A DNA stretch of 64,000 bases, taken from Arachis hypogaea. Its lineage: Eukaryota; Streptophyta; Magnoliopsida; Fabales; Fabaceae. This document shows positions 44,461 through 54,618 of this stretch, piece by piece; position 1 is the stretch's first letter; each line of letters begins with the position of its first letter. Location: assembly GCF_003086295.3 (NCBI RefSeq), contig NC_092046.1, forward strand, positions 105,813,363 to 105,877,362. The letters run 5' to 3'. The translations under genes and the position numbers were made by a program. The notes under the pieces were generated by a model. That model was not told the origin of the DNA. It saw only the letters and a program-made list of their open reading frames with translations, and searched no databases.

Positions 44461-44514
44461 TAGCACTTTTAGTTAAAGTCCTTAAGTTGGACATTGGAGG
44501 AGCTTCCTGTTATG

Positions 44515-45454
44515 GCGGCTTATGCTTAAATTCATCCAAAAATCTCTACCAATGCTTGGAATGCCAATAGCCTCCGCGGTCCCAAACTAGGCATGTAAAG
44601 CTTCTGAACAGCTTCAAACAGAGTCTCAGGCTCCCGGGGTGACGAATGTCAGAATAGAATCCATGATCCCAAGCCTTGTTTTTAAATTTGCCTCTGTCTT
44701 GATCTATATTTTCCATCCGGGCGGTTTAGAAAGTAGATTCTCACCATAGTGATACCAATCCGTTCAATTGAGCATGATACCAATCCGTGCACTTCGAGTT
44801 GAAGTGTGGGACCTTATTGAACCTTGTACACCAGCTCTAAGCACGAGCCATTTCCCTCTTACTCTTAAAGCCGCAGAGAGCTCTAAGCTGGCCATCTGTT
44901 TCAAGCAAACCGTATTCAAGTGAAAAAGTAAAGTTAAAAGTTAAGGATTGTACCCACTTGAAGCTTGTATTGGGTGGTAATGGCCTTGGGGAAGGTGTTT
45001 CTGGTGGTTCTGTAAGTTCTGCTCCCTGGTAATATTCTGTGAATTCCTCCACTTCTTTGCAAGGGTCTTCAAACGCTTCATCACCCTGATCAAAGTCTTC
45101 TATGTCTTCCTCATCACTCGAGTCATAGATTGGAGGTTGAGAGAAATCTACCTCCGCATCATCTTCGTATTCACTCAGGGAAGATACTTCGATCTCAGAG
45201 AATTCACTTGCGGATGCAAGTTCATCACTAAGAAAACTTGATTTGTGACTATCATCATCAAGAGAATTTGCTTCTTGGATTATTCCGTCTGATTCTTCAT
45301 AAACGATTTGCCTTGAGGATTGTGCGCTATCCTCCTTAGCATTAACTGTAATGTCCTTGACAGATTTCTCTTCAGCTCTGGATTCCCATGGAGGTTCAGC
45401 GTCTCCTAGATCTTCAACCAACTCTTCTTCTTGTACAATGACAGCTTCTTCTAC
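44515..45454 (-). pseudogene. ORF2 of E7, acidic protein with Trp-rich C-terminus, broken
   Basis: It follows the ORF1 TAA in frame. From 45421 an open stretch to 44837 reads VEDLGDAEPPWES, a long Ser/Glu/Asp-rich acidic region and LEYGLLETDGQLRALCGFKSKR. Stops then break the C-terminus, but WD, GGYW, KHW and DEFKHKPP remnants are readable down to about 44515. Same family as E3 ORF2 (9951-10814). No recognised domain. Confidence 0.7.
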
Positions 45455-46063
45455 TTATTCTAGTACGAATTCATGCTCTGTCTTGTCCACTGCAATTTCT
45501 AATATTTCCTTCATGCTACACTCTTCATTAGATTGTCCACATGGGGCTGTGGTTGGTCCTTGAATGTTTGCGCGTCTAGAAGCTAATTGAATTACTGCTT
45601 GCTCCAGTTGTCGAATGGTTGTTTGAAGTTTATTTACTGTTGCCTTGAGGCGAACCTCTGATTCTCTGGGTGATGGATTTGGACATGTTACATAGGAAAG
45701 TGGTGGTGCTTGGGAGTGATTGGATTGGAATTGGGGTAAATAGGGATCATGTGGTGGCGAATGGTGAAGAGAAGCTTGTGAGTGTGGTGGTTCGAGGTTA
45801 TGTTGAGAGGATGGTCCATAGGCACGGGGTGGGACTTGTTGGTAGTTACAAGGTTGTCCACCATATCTATCAGCTGGGTATGCATTGTAGAATGGTCATT
45901 GTCCATGATATCTTGGAGGGTGTTGGTGCCTAAAGGGTTGATTAGATCCTCTTGGCTCCATCCATCCTTGATTGGTCTGACCTTGATGCATATTCCTGCT
46001 GTAACTTCTATTTCCTTCAACAAAGTTAGAACCAAACTCAAAGCGAGAGGGGTGAGAGTTCAT
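45455..46063 (-). pseudogene. ORF1 of E7, Pro/Gln-rich protein, one stop
   Basis: ATG at 46063 (MNSHPSRFEFGSN), an Asn/Arg/Gly/Gln-rich start with a stop near 45896, then Pro/His/Tyr-rich sequence and a helix (KLQTTIRQLEQAVIQLAS), then the SNEECSMKEIL motif, ending in TAA at 45455-45457. The TAA lies at exactly the same place as in E3 (9948-9950). The E7 copy shows that MNSHP is the ancestral start. Confidence 0.68.
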
Positions 46064-46158
46064 AGTAGCAAATAAAATTAAAAAGGAAAAATAGAAATAA
46101 ATAAACAAGTAAAAGAAAAATATGTACAATAACCAATAATAAGGCACACATTAGCAGT

Positions 46159-46176
46159 TCCCCGGCAACGGCACTA
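46159..46176 (-). other. primer-binding site of E7 (degenerate tRNA-Asp type)
   Basis: Sense TAGTGCCGTTGCCGGGGA, three bases after the 5' LTR; two mismatches to TGGCGCCGTTGCCGGGGA. Confidence 0.8.
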
Positions 46177-46179
46177 TTT

Positions 46180-47511
46180 TGAAAGAGCGGAAGATTGATG
46201 GTTTAGAAGTTATGGTAAATACTTGTTGCAAGTATAGTTACTAAACCAAGCAATCAACCTTTCTTACAAACGTTTTGGTTGTCACAAGTAACAAACCCCT
46301 TTAAAATTGATAACCGAGTATTTAAACCTCGGGTCGTCTTCTCAAGGAACTGCAGGGAAGTATGTTCTTATTATTGGTTATGGAGATTGTAAATTGGGGT
46401 TTCAAGAATAAGGAATAAGTAACTTAATGGCGGGTAAATTAAATGGCAATTAAAATAAATAAATAGCTGCAAGGCAAACTTTTGGCAAGATATGAGAAAT
46501 TGGAAGTCCAGACTTAGTTATTCTTATCAATAACAATGAAAGTTGAATCTTAATTCCACTTAGTCAACCTTTACTAAAGTAAAGGAAAGTCAAGGGACTA
46601 ATTAGTTTGATCTTCGAACCCTATTTATTTCCTGAGAAAATGTTGGGATTATTGAAGCTCATTTCAATTAGCAAAGATAACAGTTATCAATTATGTTGAG
46701 ATAAGATAACTCCTGAGTTACTGCTTTCTTAACCAAGACCAAAAGAGGAAAAAGTAAATTTGCTGGAATAAAAATGCCTTCAGATGTAAAGCAATAATAA
46801 CATAAATTAAAGAAAGCAATCACGAATTGAAATACCTCAAGTAACATTAATAAGGGAAATTATAATCTAACATGAAGGGTTCATAAACTAGATTGGAAGA
46901 ATAAATAAAAATAAAGAACCTGGGATTGAGAGTCACTCCTAAAACTAAGAGAAGTCCTAAATCCTAAGAGAGAGAGGAGAGAACCTCTCTCAAAACTAGA
47001 TCTAAATCATGGAAAGTAACTAAATTGGCAAGCTCCTCCTGAATGGATGCGTTCCCACACTTTATAACCTCTGGTCTATGCCTTCTGGACTTGGATTGGG
47101 CCAAAAAGGGCTTCAGAAATTGCTGGAAGCGTTTTCTGCAATTTCTGGTGCGTGGCCTCTATCACGCGTCCGCGTGGGTCACGCGGTCGTGTCATTCGGA
47201 GCTTTTCTTGTCACGCGGTCGTGTCAGTCATGCGACCGCGTCATATTCATTCTGCTTAAGGCATGGGGTTGCATCAGTCATGTGGCCGCGTCGCTGTTGG
47301 TTCGTGCTTGGCACGCGATCGCGTTGTCCATGCGATCGCGTGGAAGCCAGTTTCTTCAGAACTCCGTTTTGCACTTTCCTTCCATTTTTATATGTTTTCT
47401 TTCCATCCTTTAAGTCATTCCTGCCTTAGAAGATATGAAACTACTCAACACACTAATCACGGCATCGAATGGAAATAAAAGGTAATTAAAATAATTAATT
47501 TAAAAGCATAG
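46180..47511 (-). repeat. 5' LTR of E7, first-inserted part left of E8
   Basis: Matches 37705-39036 closely. E8 interrupts it at GCATAG|GAAACATG (uninterrupted in the 3' LTR near 39027). The palindrome cluster is at 47160-47343. The remainder is 57527-57662. Confidence 0.92.
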
Positions 47512-49238
47512 TGATGAGCGGATAATTTATACGCTTTTTGGCATTGTTTTTAGTATGTTTTTAGTAGGATCTAGTTATTTTTAGGGATGTTTTCATTAGT
47601 TTTTATGTTAAATTCACATTTCTGGACTTTACTATGAGTTTGTGTATTTTTCTGTGATTTCAGGTATTTTCTGGCTGAAATTGAGGGACTTGAGCAAAAA
47701 TCAGATTCAGAGGTTGAAGAAGGACTGCTGATGCTGTTGGATTCTGACCTCCCTGCACTCAAAGTGGATTTTCTGGAGCTACAGAACTCAAACTGGCGCG
47801 CTTCCAATTGCGTTGGAAAGTAGACATCCAGGGCTTTCCAGCAATATATAATAGTTCATACTTTGGCCAAGTTTAGACGACGCAAACTGGTATTCAACGC
47901 CAGCTTTCTGCCCAATTCTAGCGTCCAGCGCCAGAAAAGGATCCAAAACCAGAGTTGAACGCCCAAACTGGCACAAAAGCTGGCGTTCAACTCCAAGAAG
48001 GACCTCTACATGTGCAACACTCAAAGCTCAGCCCAAGCACACACCAAGTGGGCCCCGAAAGTGGATTTATGCATCAATTACTTACTTCTGTAAACCCTAG
48101 TAGCTAGTTTATTATAAATAGGACATTTCACTATTGTATTTGACATCCTGAGTTTTATCTTCGGATCATAGAGTCTTGGTTACTCCGGTTCCCCTCTGGG
48201 GCCGAGACCAATGAACTCCATTATCACTTATGTATTTTCACGGTAGAGTTTCTACACTCCATAGATTAAGGTGTGGAGCTCTGCTGTTCCTCAAAGATTA
48301 ATGCAAAGTACTACTATTTTCTATTCAATTCATCTTATTTCGCTTCTAAGATATTCATTCGCACCTCAACCTGAATGTGATGAACGTGACAATCATCATC
48401 ATTCCCTATGAACGCGTGCCTGACAACCACTTCAGTTCTACATTAGATTGAATGAGTATCTCTTAGATCTCTTAATCGGAATCTTCGTGGTGTAAGAGAG
48501 AATCCGGAAGGTCTAAACCTTGTCCGTGGTATTCCGAGTAGGATTCAATGATTGAATGACTGTGACGAGCTCCAAACTCGCGATTGCTGGGTGTAGTGAC
48601 AGACGCAAAAGGATAGTAAATCCTATTCCAGCATGATCAAGAACCGACAGATGAATAGCCGTGCCGTGACAGGGTGCGTTGACCATTTTCACTGAGAGGA
48701 TAAGATGAAGCCATTGACAAGGGTGATGCCTCCAGACGATTAGCCGTGCCGTGACAGGGCATTTGGATCATTTTCCCGAGAGAAGACCGAAAGTAGCCAT
48801 TGACAGTGGTGATGTATCACATAAAGCCAGCCATGGAAAGGAGTAAGACTGATTGGATGAAGATAGCAGGAAAGTAGAGGTTCAGAGGAACGAAAGCATC
48901 TCTATTCGCTTATCTGAAATTCTCACCAATGATTTACATAAGTGTTTTTATCCTTTATTTTATGTTTATCTAATTATTATTCGAAAACCCCATTACTATT
49001 TTATATCTGCCTGACTGAGATTTGCAAGGTGACCATAGCTTGCTTCATACCAACAATCTCCGTGGGATTCGACCCTTACTCACGTAAGGTATTACTTGGA
49101 CGACCCAGTGCACTTGCTGGTTAGTTGTGCGAAGTTGTGAACCATGGTATTGGCATCATGTTTTTGGCGCCATTACCAGGGAAAGAAAGAGCGATAAATT
49201 TTACATAATTAAAGTATAATCACAATTTCTGCGCACCA
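47512..49238 (+). repeat. 5' LTR of E8, 1727 bp
   Basis: TGATGAGCGG...TGCGCACCA. TATA (TTATAAATAGG) starts at 48112. The palindrome cluster is near 47885-47990. An inner PBS-like copy TGGCGCCATTACCAGGGA lies at 49165-49182. A 21-bp deletion relative to the 3' LTR is near 48500. Confidence 0.94.
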
Positions 49239-49244
49239 AGTTTT

Positions 49245-49262
49245 TGGCGCCGTTGCCGGGGA
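49245..49262 (+). other. primer-binding site of E8 (tRNA-Asp type)
   Basis: TGGCGCCGTTGCCGGGGA, six bases after the LTR, complementary over 17 of 18 bases to the plant tRNA-Asp(GTC) 3' end as I recall it. Confidence 0.9.
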
Positions 49263-51158
49263 TTGTTCGAGTTTGGACAACTGACGGTTCATCTTGTTGC
49301 TCAGATTAGGTAATTTTCTTTTTGTTTTGTTTTCAAAAATTTTTCAAAAATCTTTCAAAAATTTTTTTCTTGTGTTTTCGAAAAAAAAAATGTTTTCAAA
49401 AATATATTTTTCTTCAAAATTTTTAAGAATGAATTCTAGTGTTTCACGAAGCATGCGAAGCCTGGCTGGCTGTAAAGCCATGTCTAAATTCATTTGGACT
49501 GAGGTTTGCAATTTGTTATCAAGAGCAAGCTAGTTGTTGTTAATCCACCTGCTGCTGTTCCTGATTTACACGCTAAAGCTTGGCTGGCCATTGGCCATGT
49601 CTAGTGTTTTGCACCGGAGCTTTCATTGAACGCTTGGCTGGCTAGTGAGCCATGTCTGTTTCCTGGACTGAAGCTTTAGACTAACATGGCAAGATTCTTG
49701 GAATTCATATTAAAAATTTTGGAATCCTTATTTTTCTTTTTTTTTAAAATAATTTTCGAAAAACATCCAAAAAAAATCATAAAATCATAAAAATCAAAAA
49801 TATTTTGTGTTTCTTGTTTGAGTCTTGAGTCATATTATAAGTTTGGTGTCAATTGCATGTGCATCTTGCATTTTTCGAAAATTCATGCATTCATGGTGTT
49901 CTTCATGATCTTCAAGTTGTTCTTGGTAAGTCTTCTTGTTTGATCTTTGTATTTGCATGTTTTGTGTCTTTTCTTGTTTTTCATATGCATTCTTGAATTC
50001 TTAGTGCCTAAGCATTAAAGAATTCTAAGTTTGGTGTCTTGCATGTTTTCTTTGCATTAAAATTTTTTCAAAAACATGTTCTTGGTGTTCATCTTGACAT
50101 TCAAAGTGTTCTTGGTGTTCATCTTGACATTCATAGCATTCTTGCATGCATTCATTGTTTTGATCTAAAAATTTCATGCATTGCATCATTTTACTTGTTT
50201 TTCTCTCTCATCATAAAAATTCAAAAATCAAAAAAATATCTTTCCCTTTTTCTCTCTCAAAAATTCAAAAATTAGATTTGACTTTTTCAAAAATTTTTAA
50301 AATCTAGTTGTTTTTATGAGTCAAATCAAATTTTTAATTTAAAAATCTTATCTTTTTCAAAATCTTTTTCAAAAATCAAATCTTTTTCAATTTTCTTAGT
50401 TATTTTCGAAAATTCTAAAAACATTTTTTAAAAATATTTTTCTTATTTTTATATCAAATTTTCGAAAATAACATCACCAATTAATGTTTTGATTCAAAAA
50501 TTTAAAGTTTGTTACTTACTTGTTAAGAAAGATTCAAACTTTAAGTTCTAGAATCATATCTTGTGATTTCTTGTGAATCAAGTCATTAATTGTGATTTTA
50601 AAAATCAAATCTTTTTCAAAACTAATTTCTATCATATCTTTTCAAAAATATCTTCTTATCTCACCTTTTTCAAAAATTTGACTTCAAAATATCTTTTCTA
50701 ACTTCCTAACTTCTTATCTTTTCAAAATTTGTTTCAACTAACTAACTAACTTTTTGTTTGTTTCTTATCTTTTTCAAAACTACCTAACTAACTCTCTCTC
50801 TCTCTCTAATTTTCGAAAATATCTTCCCTCTTTTTCAAAAATTCTTTTTAATTAACTAATTATTTTAATTTTTAAATCTTAATTTTCGAAAATTACTAAC
50901 ATTTTTCAAAAACAATTTTCAAAAATCACTAACTCTTTTTCAAAAATTATTTTCGAAAATTCCTTCTCTCTCATATCCTTCTATTTATTTATTCATCTAC
51001 TAACATCTCTTTCTCACATCACCAAAAATGCGAACCCTCTCTCTCTCTGAGTTCAGATTTTCTTCTTCTTTTCTTCTACTAACACAAGGACCTCTATACT
51101 GCGGTATAAAGGATCCATATTATTATTATTATTTTTTCTGTGCCCTCTTCTTTGTCAT
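49263..51158 (+). other. E8 untranslated leader, 1.9 kb
   Basis: No gene. It has three GCTTGGCTGGC...GCCATGTCT repeats (49458-49655), two AAGTTTGGTGTC motifs (49839, 50027), a GTTCATCTTGACATTCA duplication (50088-50135), and over 700 bp of TTTTTCAAAAAT/TTTTCGAAAA simple sequence before gag. Very T-rich. Confidence 0.75.
49458..49655 (+). repeat. three hairpin repeats in the E8 leader
   Basis: Copies at about 49458-49483, 49577-49600 and 49631-49655 share GCYTGGCTGGC and GCCATGTCT. TGGCT/AGCCA arms pair in copies one and three and TGGC/GCCA in copy two. Position just after the PBS suits an RNA packaging or dimerisation signal (inference). Confidence 0.65.
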
Positions 51159-52775
51159 ATGAGCAGGAGCAAGGACAAGAACATTCTTGTTGAAGCAAAT
51201 CCAGAACCTAAAAGGACTCTGAAGAGAAAATTAAGAGAAGCTAAATTACAACAACCCAGAGATAATCTTTCAGAAATTTTCGAACAGGAAGAGGAGATGG
51301 CAGCCGAAAATAATAATAATGCAAGGAGAATGCTTGGTGACTTTACTGCACCTAATTCCAATTTACATGGAAGAAGCATCTCCATTCCTGCCATTGGAGT
51401 AAACAACTTTGAGTTGAAACCTCAGCTAGTTTCTCTGATGCAGCAGAACTGCAAGTTTCATGGACTTCCATCTGAAGATCCTTTTCAGTTCTTAACTGAA
51501 TTCTTGCAGATCTGTGATACTGTTAAGACTAATGGAGTAAATCCTGAAGTCTACAGGCTCATGCTTTTCCCATTTGCTGTAAGAGACAGAGCTAGAATAT
51601 GGTTGGACTCTCAAACTAAAGATAGCCTAAACTCTTGGGATAAGCTGGTCACGGCTTTCTTAGCCAAGTTCTTTCCTCCTCAAAACCTGAGCAAGCTTAG
51701 AGTGGATGTTCAAACCTTCAAACAAAAAGATGGTGAATCCCTCTATGAAGCTTGGGAAAGATACAAGCAGCTGACCAAAAAGTGTCCTTCTGACATGCTT
51801 TTAGAATGGACCATCCTGGATATATTCCATGATGGTTTATCTGAGCTATCAAAGATGTCATTGGATACTTCTCCAGGTGGATCCATTCACCTAAAGAAAA
51901 TGCCTGCAGAAGCTCAAGAACTCATTGACATGGTTGCTAATAACCAGTTCATGTACACTTCTGAGATGAATCCTGTGAGTAATGGGACGCCTATGAAGAA
52001 GGGAGTTCTTGAAGTTGATACTCTGAATGCCATATTGGCTCAGAACAAAATATTGACTCAGCAAGTCAGTATGATTTCTCAGAGTCTTAATGAAATGCAA
52101 GCTGCATCCAACAGTACTCAAGAGGCTTCTTATGCAGAAGAAGCTTATGATCCTGAAAACCCTGCAATAGCAGAGGTGAATTACTTAGGTGAACCTTATG
52201 GAAACACCTATAATCCATCATGGAGAAATCATCCAAATTTCTCATGGAAGGATCAAAAGCCTCAACAAGGCTTTAATAATGGTGGAAGAAATAGGTTTAG
52301 CAATAGCAAGCCTTTTCCATCATCCACTCAGCAACAGACAGAGAATTCTGAGCAGAATCCATCTAGCTTAGCAAACTTAGTCTCTGATCTATCTAAGGCC
52401 ACTGTAAGTTTCATGAATGAAACAAGGTCTTCCATTAGAAATTCGGAAGCACAAGTGGGCCAGCTGAGTAAAAGGATCACTAAAATCCCTCCTAGTACTC
52501 TCCCAAGCAATACAGAAGAGAATCCAAAAGGAGAGTGCAAGGCCATTGACATAAGCACCATGGCCGAACCTGTAAGGGAAGGAGAGGACGTGAATCCCAA
52601 GGAGGAAGACCTCCTGGGACGTCCAGTGATCAATAAGGAGCTTCCCTCTGAGGAACCAAAGGACTCTGAGGCTCATCTAGAGACCATAGAGATTCCATTG
52701 AACCTCCTTATGCCATTCATGAGCTCTGATGAGTATTCCTCTTCTGAAGAGAATGAGGATGTTACTGAAGAGTAA
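51159..52775 (+). CDS. gag: Gag of E8, 538 aa
   Basis: ATG at 51159 (MSRSKDKN), first ATG after the leader. Basic N-terminus; retrotransposon Gag core about residues 82-240 (FELKPQLVSLMQQNCKFHG, FLQICDTVKTNGV, FPFAVRDRARIWLDS, FLAKFFPPQNL, QKDGESLYEAWERYKQLTKKCP); then a Gln/Asn-rich linker (YGNTYNPSWRNHPNFSWKDQ) and an acidic end. No CCHC knuckle is visible. The TAA at 52773-52775 sits where E2 reads Gln, and the protease continues in the same frame, so this is probably a Gag-protease fusion cut by one stop. Gag would assemble the virus-like particle. It is the best preserved Gag here. Confidence 0.88.
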   Translation: MSRSKDKNILVEANPEPKRTLKRKLREAKLQQPRDNLSEIFEQEEEMAAENNNNARRMLGDFTAPNSNLHGRSISIPAIGVNNFELKPQLVSLMQQNCKFHGLPSEDPFQFLTEFLQICDTVKTNGVNPEVYRLMLFPFAVRDRARIWLDSQTKDSLNSWDKLVTAFLAKFFPPQNLSKLRVDVQTFKQKDGESLYEAWERYKQLTKKCPSDMLLEWTILDIFHDGLSELSKMSLDTSPGGSIHLKKMPAEAQELIDMVANNQFMYTSEMNPVSNGTPMKKGVLEVDTLNAILAQNKILTQQVSMISQSLNEMQAASNSTQEASYAEEAYDPENPAIAEVNYLGEPYGNTYNPSWRNHPNFSWKDQKPQQGFNNGGRNRFSNSKPFPSSTQQQTENSEQNPSSLANLVSDLSKATVSFMNETRSSIRNSEAQVGQLSKRITKIPPSTLPSNTEENPKGECKAIDISTMAEPVREGEDVNPKEEDLLGRPVINKELPSEEPKDSEAHLETIEIPLNLLMPFMSSDEYSSSEENEDVTEE

Positions 52776-53420
52776 ACTGCCAAGTTTCTTGGTGCAATCA
52801 TGAAGCTGCATGCCAAATTATTTAGTATTGATACTTGGGAAGATGAACCTCTCTTGTTCACCAATGAACTAAGTGATCTGGATCAACTGACATTGCCTCA
52901 GAAGAGACAGGATCCTGAAAAGATCATAATACCTTGTACCATAGGCACCATGATCTTTAAGGCTCTGTGTGACCTTGGTTCAGGGATAAACCTCATGCCC
53001 CTCTCTGTAATAGAGAAACTGGGAATCTATGGGGTGCAAGCTGCTAAAATCTCATTAGAGATGGCAGACAACTCAAGAAAACAGGCTTATGGACAAGTAG
53101 AGGACGTGTTAGTAAAGGTTGAAGGCCTTTACATCCCTGCTGATTTCATAGTCCTGGATACTGGAAAGGAAGAGGATGAATCCATCATCCTAGGAAGACC
53201 TTTCCTAGCCACAGCAAGAGCTGTGATTGATGTGGACAGAGGAGAATTAATCCTTCAATTAAATGAGGACAACCTTGTGTTTACAACTCAAGGATCTCTC
53301 TCTGCATCCATGGAGAGGAAGCAGAAAAAGCTTCTCTCAAAGCAGAGTCAAACAAAGCCCCCACAGTCAAACTCTAAGTTTGGTGTTGGAGAGTCTCAAC
53401 AATGCTCTGCACATCTGTGA
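52776..53420 (+). pseudogene. pro: aspartic protease of E8 (downstream of the gag stop)
   Basis: Open in the gag frame from the TAA to TGA 53418-53420. Retropepsin motifs: ALCDLGSGINLMPLS (Asp-Leu-Gly instead of Asp-Thr-Gly, as usual in this group) and IILGRPFLATARAVIDV. It has no start context of its own; expression would need readthrough of the UAA or an internal Met (52800). It ends SKFGVGESQQCSAHL over the AAGTTTGGTGT motif (53376-53386). Marked as broken because of the stop; the domain itself looks intact. Confidence 0.82.
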
Positions 53421-53469
53421 GGCTCCATGAGAGCCCACTGTCAAGCTATTGACATTAAAGAAGCGCTTG

Positions 53470-53485
53470 TTGGGAGGCAACCCAA
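53470..53485 (+). other. protease-end hairpin TTGGG-AGGCAA-CCCAA (E8)
   Basis: Stem-loop about 50 nt after the protease stop; the AAGCGCTTG just upstream is shared with E6. Confidence 0.85.
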
Positions 53486-53625
53486 TGTTTATTTATCTAA
53501 TTTTATTTTTGTTTTTCATGTTTTCTTAGGTTCATGATCATGTGGAGTCACAAAATTAACAAAAAAAATTAGAAACGGAATTAAAAACAGCAGAAGAAAA
53601 ATCACACCCTGGAGGAAGCACCTGT

Positions 53626-53803
53626 CTGGCGTTCAACGCCAGAACAGAGCATGGTTCTGGCGCTGAACACCCAAAATGGGCAGCATCCTGGCGCTGAACG
53701 CCCAGAACAAGCATGGTTCTGGCGTTCAATGCCAGAAATGGCAACAAATGGGCGTTGAACGCCCAAAATGGGCACCAACCTGGCGCTGAACGCCCAGAGT
53801 TGT
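53626..53803 (+). repeat. palindrome array of E8, two covarying forms
   Basis: Six units about 29-33 bp apart. Some are CTGGCGTTCAACGCCAG, others CTGGCGCTGAACGCCCAG, and one is TGGGCGTTGAACGCCCA, where both arms changed together. Same position as the E2 array (16678). Confidence 0.87.
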
Positions 53804-54158
53804 GTGCAAGGGCATTTTGCATGCCTAAATTGGTGCAGGGATGTAAATGCCTTGACACCTCAAGATCTGTGGACACCACAGGATCATCTCAGGATCTGTG
53901 GACCCAACAGGATCATCTCAGGATCTGTTGACCCCACAGGATCCCCACCTACCTCCACTCACTCTCTTCTCTCTTCTCAATCATCCTCTATTCCCAATAA
54001 ACACTCTTCCCTATTAACCCTTTACCACTCACATCCATACACCCACTTACCTTCAAAATTCAACATCTCTTTCCCACCCAATCCCACCCATATGGCTGAA
54101 TACACACCTTCCTCCATCTCCTCCATATCTTCTTCTTCTTCTTCTATTCTTTCTTCTT
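53804..54158 (+). other. E8 spacer upstream of ORF3, with a tripled GATCTGTGGAC unit
   Basis: Three copies of an about 31-bp unit carrying AGGATCTGTGGACCCNACAG (53862-53945), then pyrimidine-rich sequence. E2 has a single copy. No gene. Confidence 0.7.
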
Positions 54159-54193
54159 TTGCTCGAGGGCGAGCAACATTCTAAGTTTGGTGT
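54159..54193 (+). other. internal RGGA-type hairpin plus AAGTTTGGTGT tract (E8)
   Basis: Perfect 7-bp stem TTGCTCG-AGGG-CGAGCAA (54159-54176), then CTAAGTTTGGTGTGG. ORF3 starts 38 nt later. Confidence 0.86.
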
Positions 54194-54231
54194 GGTAAAA
54201 GCATAGCTTTTTTGTTTTTCCATAACCATTA

Positions 54232-54618
54232 ATGGCACCTAAGGCCAGAGAAACCTCAAGAAAGAGGAAAGAGAAGACAATTGCTTTCACCTCTGAGTCA
54301 TGGGAGATGGAAAGATTCATCTCAAGGGTCTATAGCTCAGTGGTAGAACATGTGGCTGCAAATCAAGAGATCCCTGAGATACCTCAGGGGATGCACTTCC
54401 CTCCACATAAATATTGGGAGCAAATCAACACCTCCCTAGGAGAATTAAGTCCCAACATGGGACAACTAAGGGTGGAACATCAAGAGCACTCCATCATCCT
54501 TCATGAAATAAGAGAAGATCAAAAAGCAATGAGGGAGGAGCAACAAAGACAAGGAAGAGACATAGAAGAGCTCAAGGACATCATTGGTTCCTCAAGAAGG
54601 AAACGCCACCATCACTAA
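54232..54618 (+). pseudogene. ORF3 of E8, internally deleted, 128 aa
   Basis: Keeps the first 37 residues (MAPKARETSRKRK to FISRV) and the C-terminal 85 or so (PEIPQGMHFPP to GSSRRKRHHH), joined in frame by a tRNA-Cys-like segment (54326-54374). The whole plant-transposon-protein domain is gone; compared with 384 codons in E1 and E2, about 255 are lost. The remaining product would be a basic start plus a Gln/Glu-rich coiled coil. Open and in frame, but unlikely to keep the family's function. Confidence 0.8.
54326..54374 (+). tRNA. partial tRNA-Cys(GCA)-like insert inside ORF3 (E8), not a functional gene
   Basis: The segment runs from GGGTCTATAGCTCAGTGG to CAAGAGATCCC. It matches the 5' half of plant tRNA-Cys at nearly every position I can recall: acceptor GGGTCTA, D-arm TAGCTCAGTGGTAGA (A box), and the CTGCAAA loop with anticodon GCA. 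The anticodon stem is damaged, and the T arm, B box and 3' acceptor are missing. Neither E1 nor E2 has it. Confidence 0.75.

Noticed and set aside
54326..54374. Functional tRNA-Cys gene
   Set aside because: No T arm, B box or 3' acceptor, and the anticodon stem is mispaired; kept only as a tRNA-derived insert.
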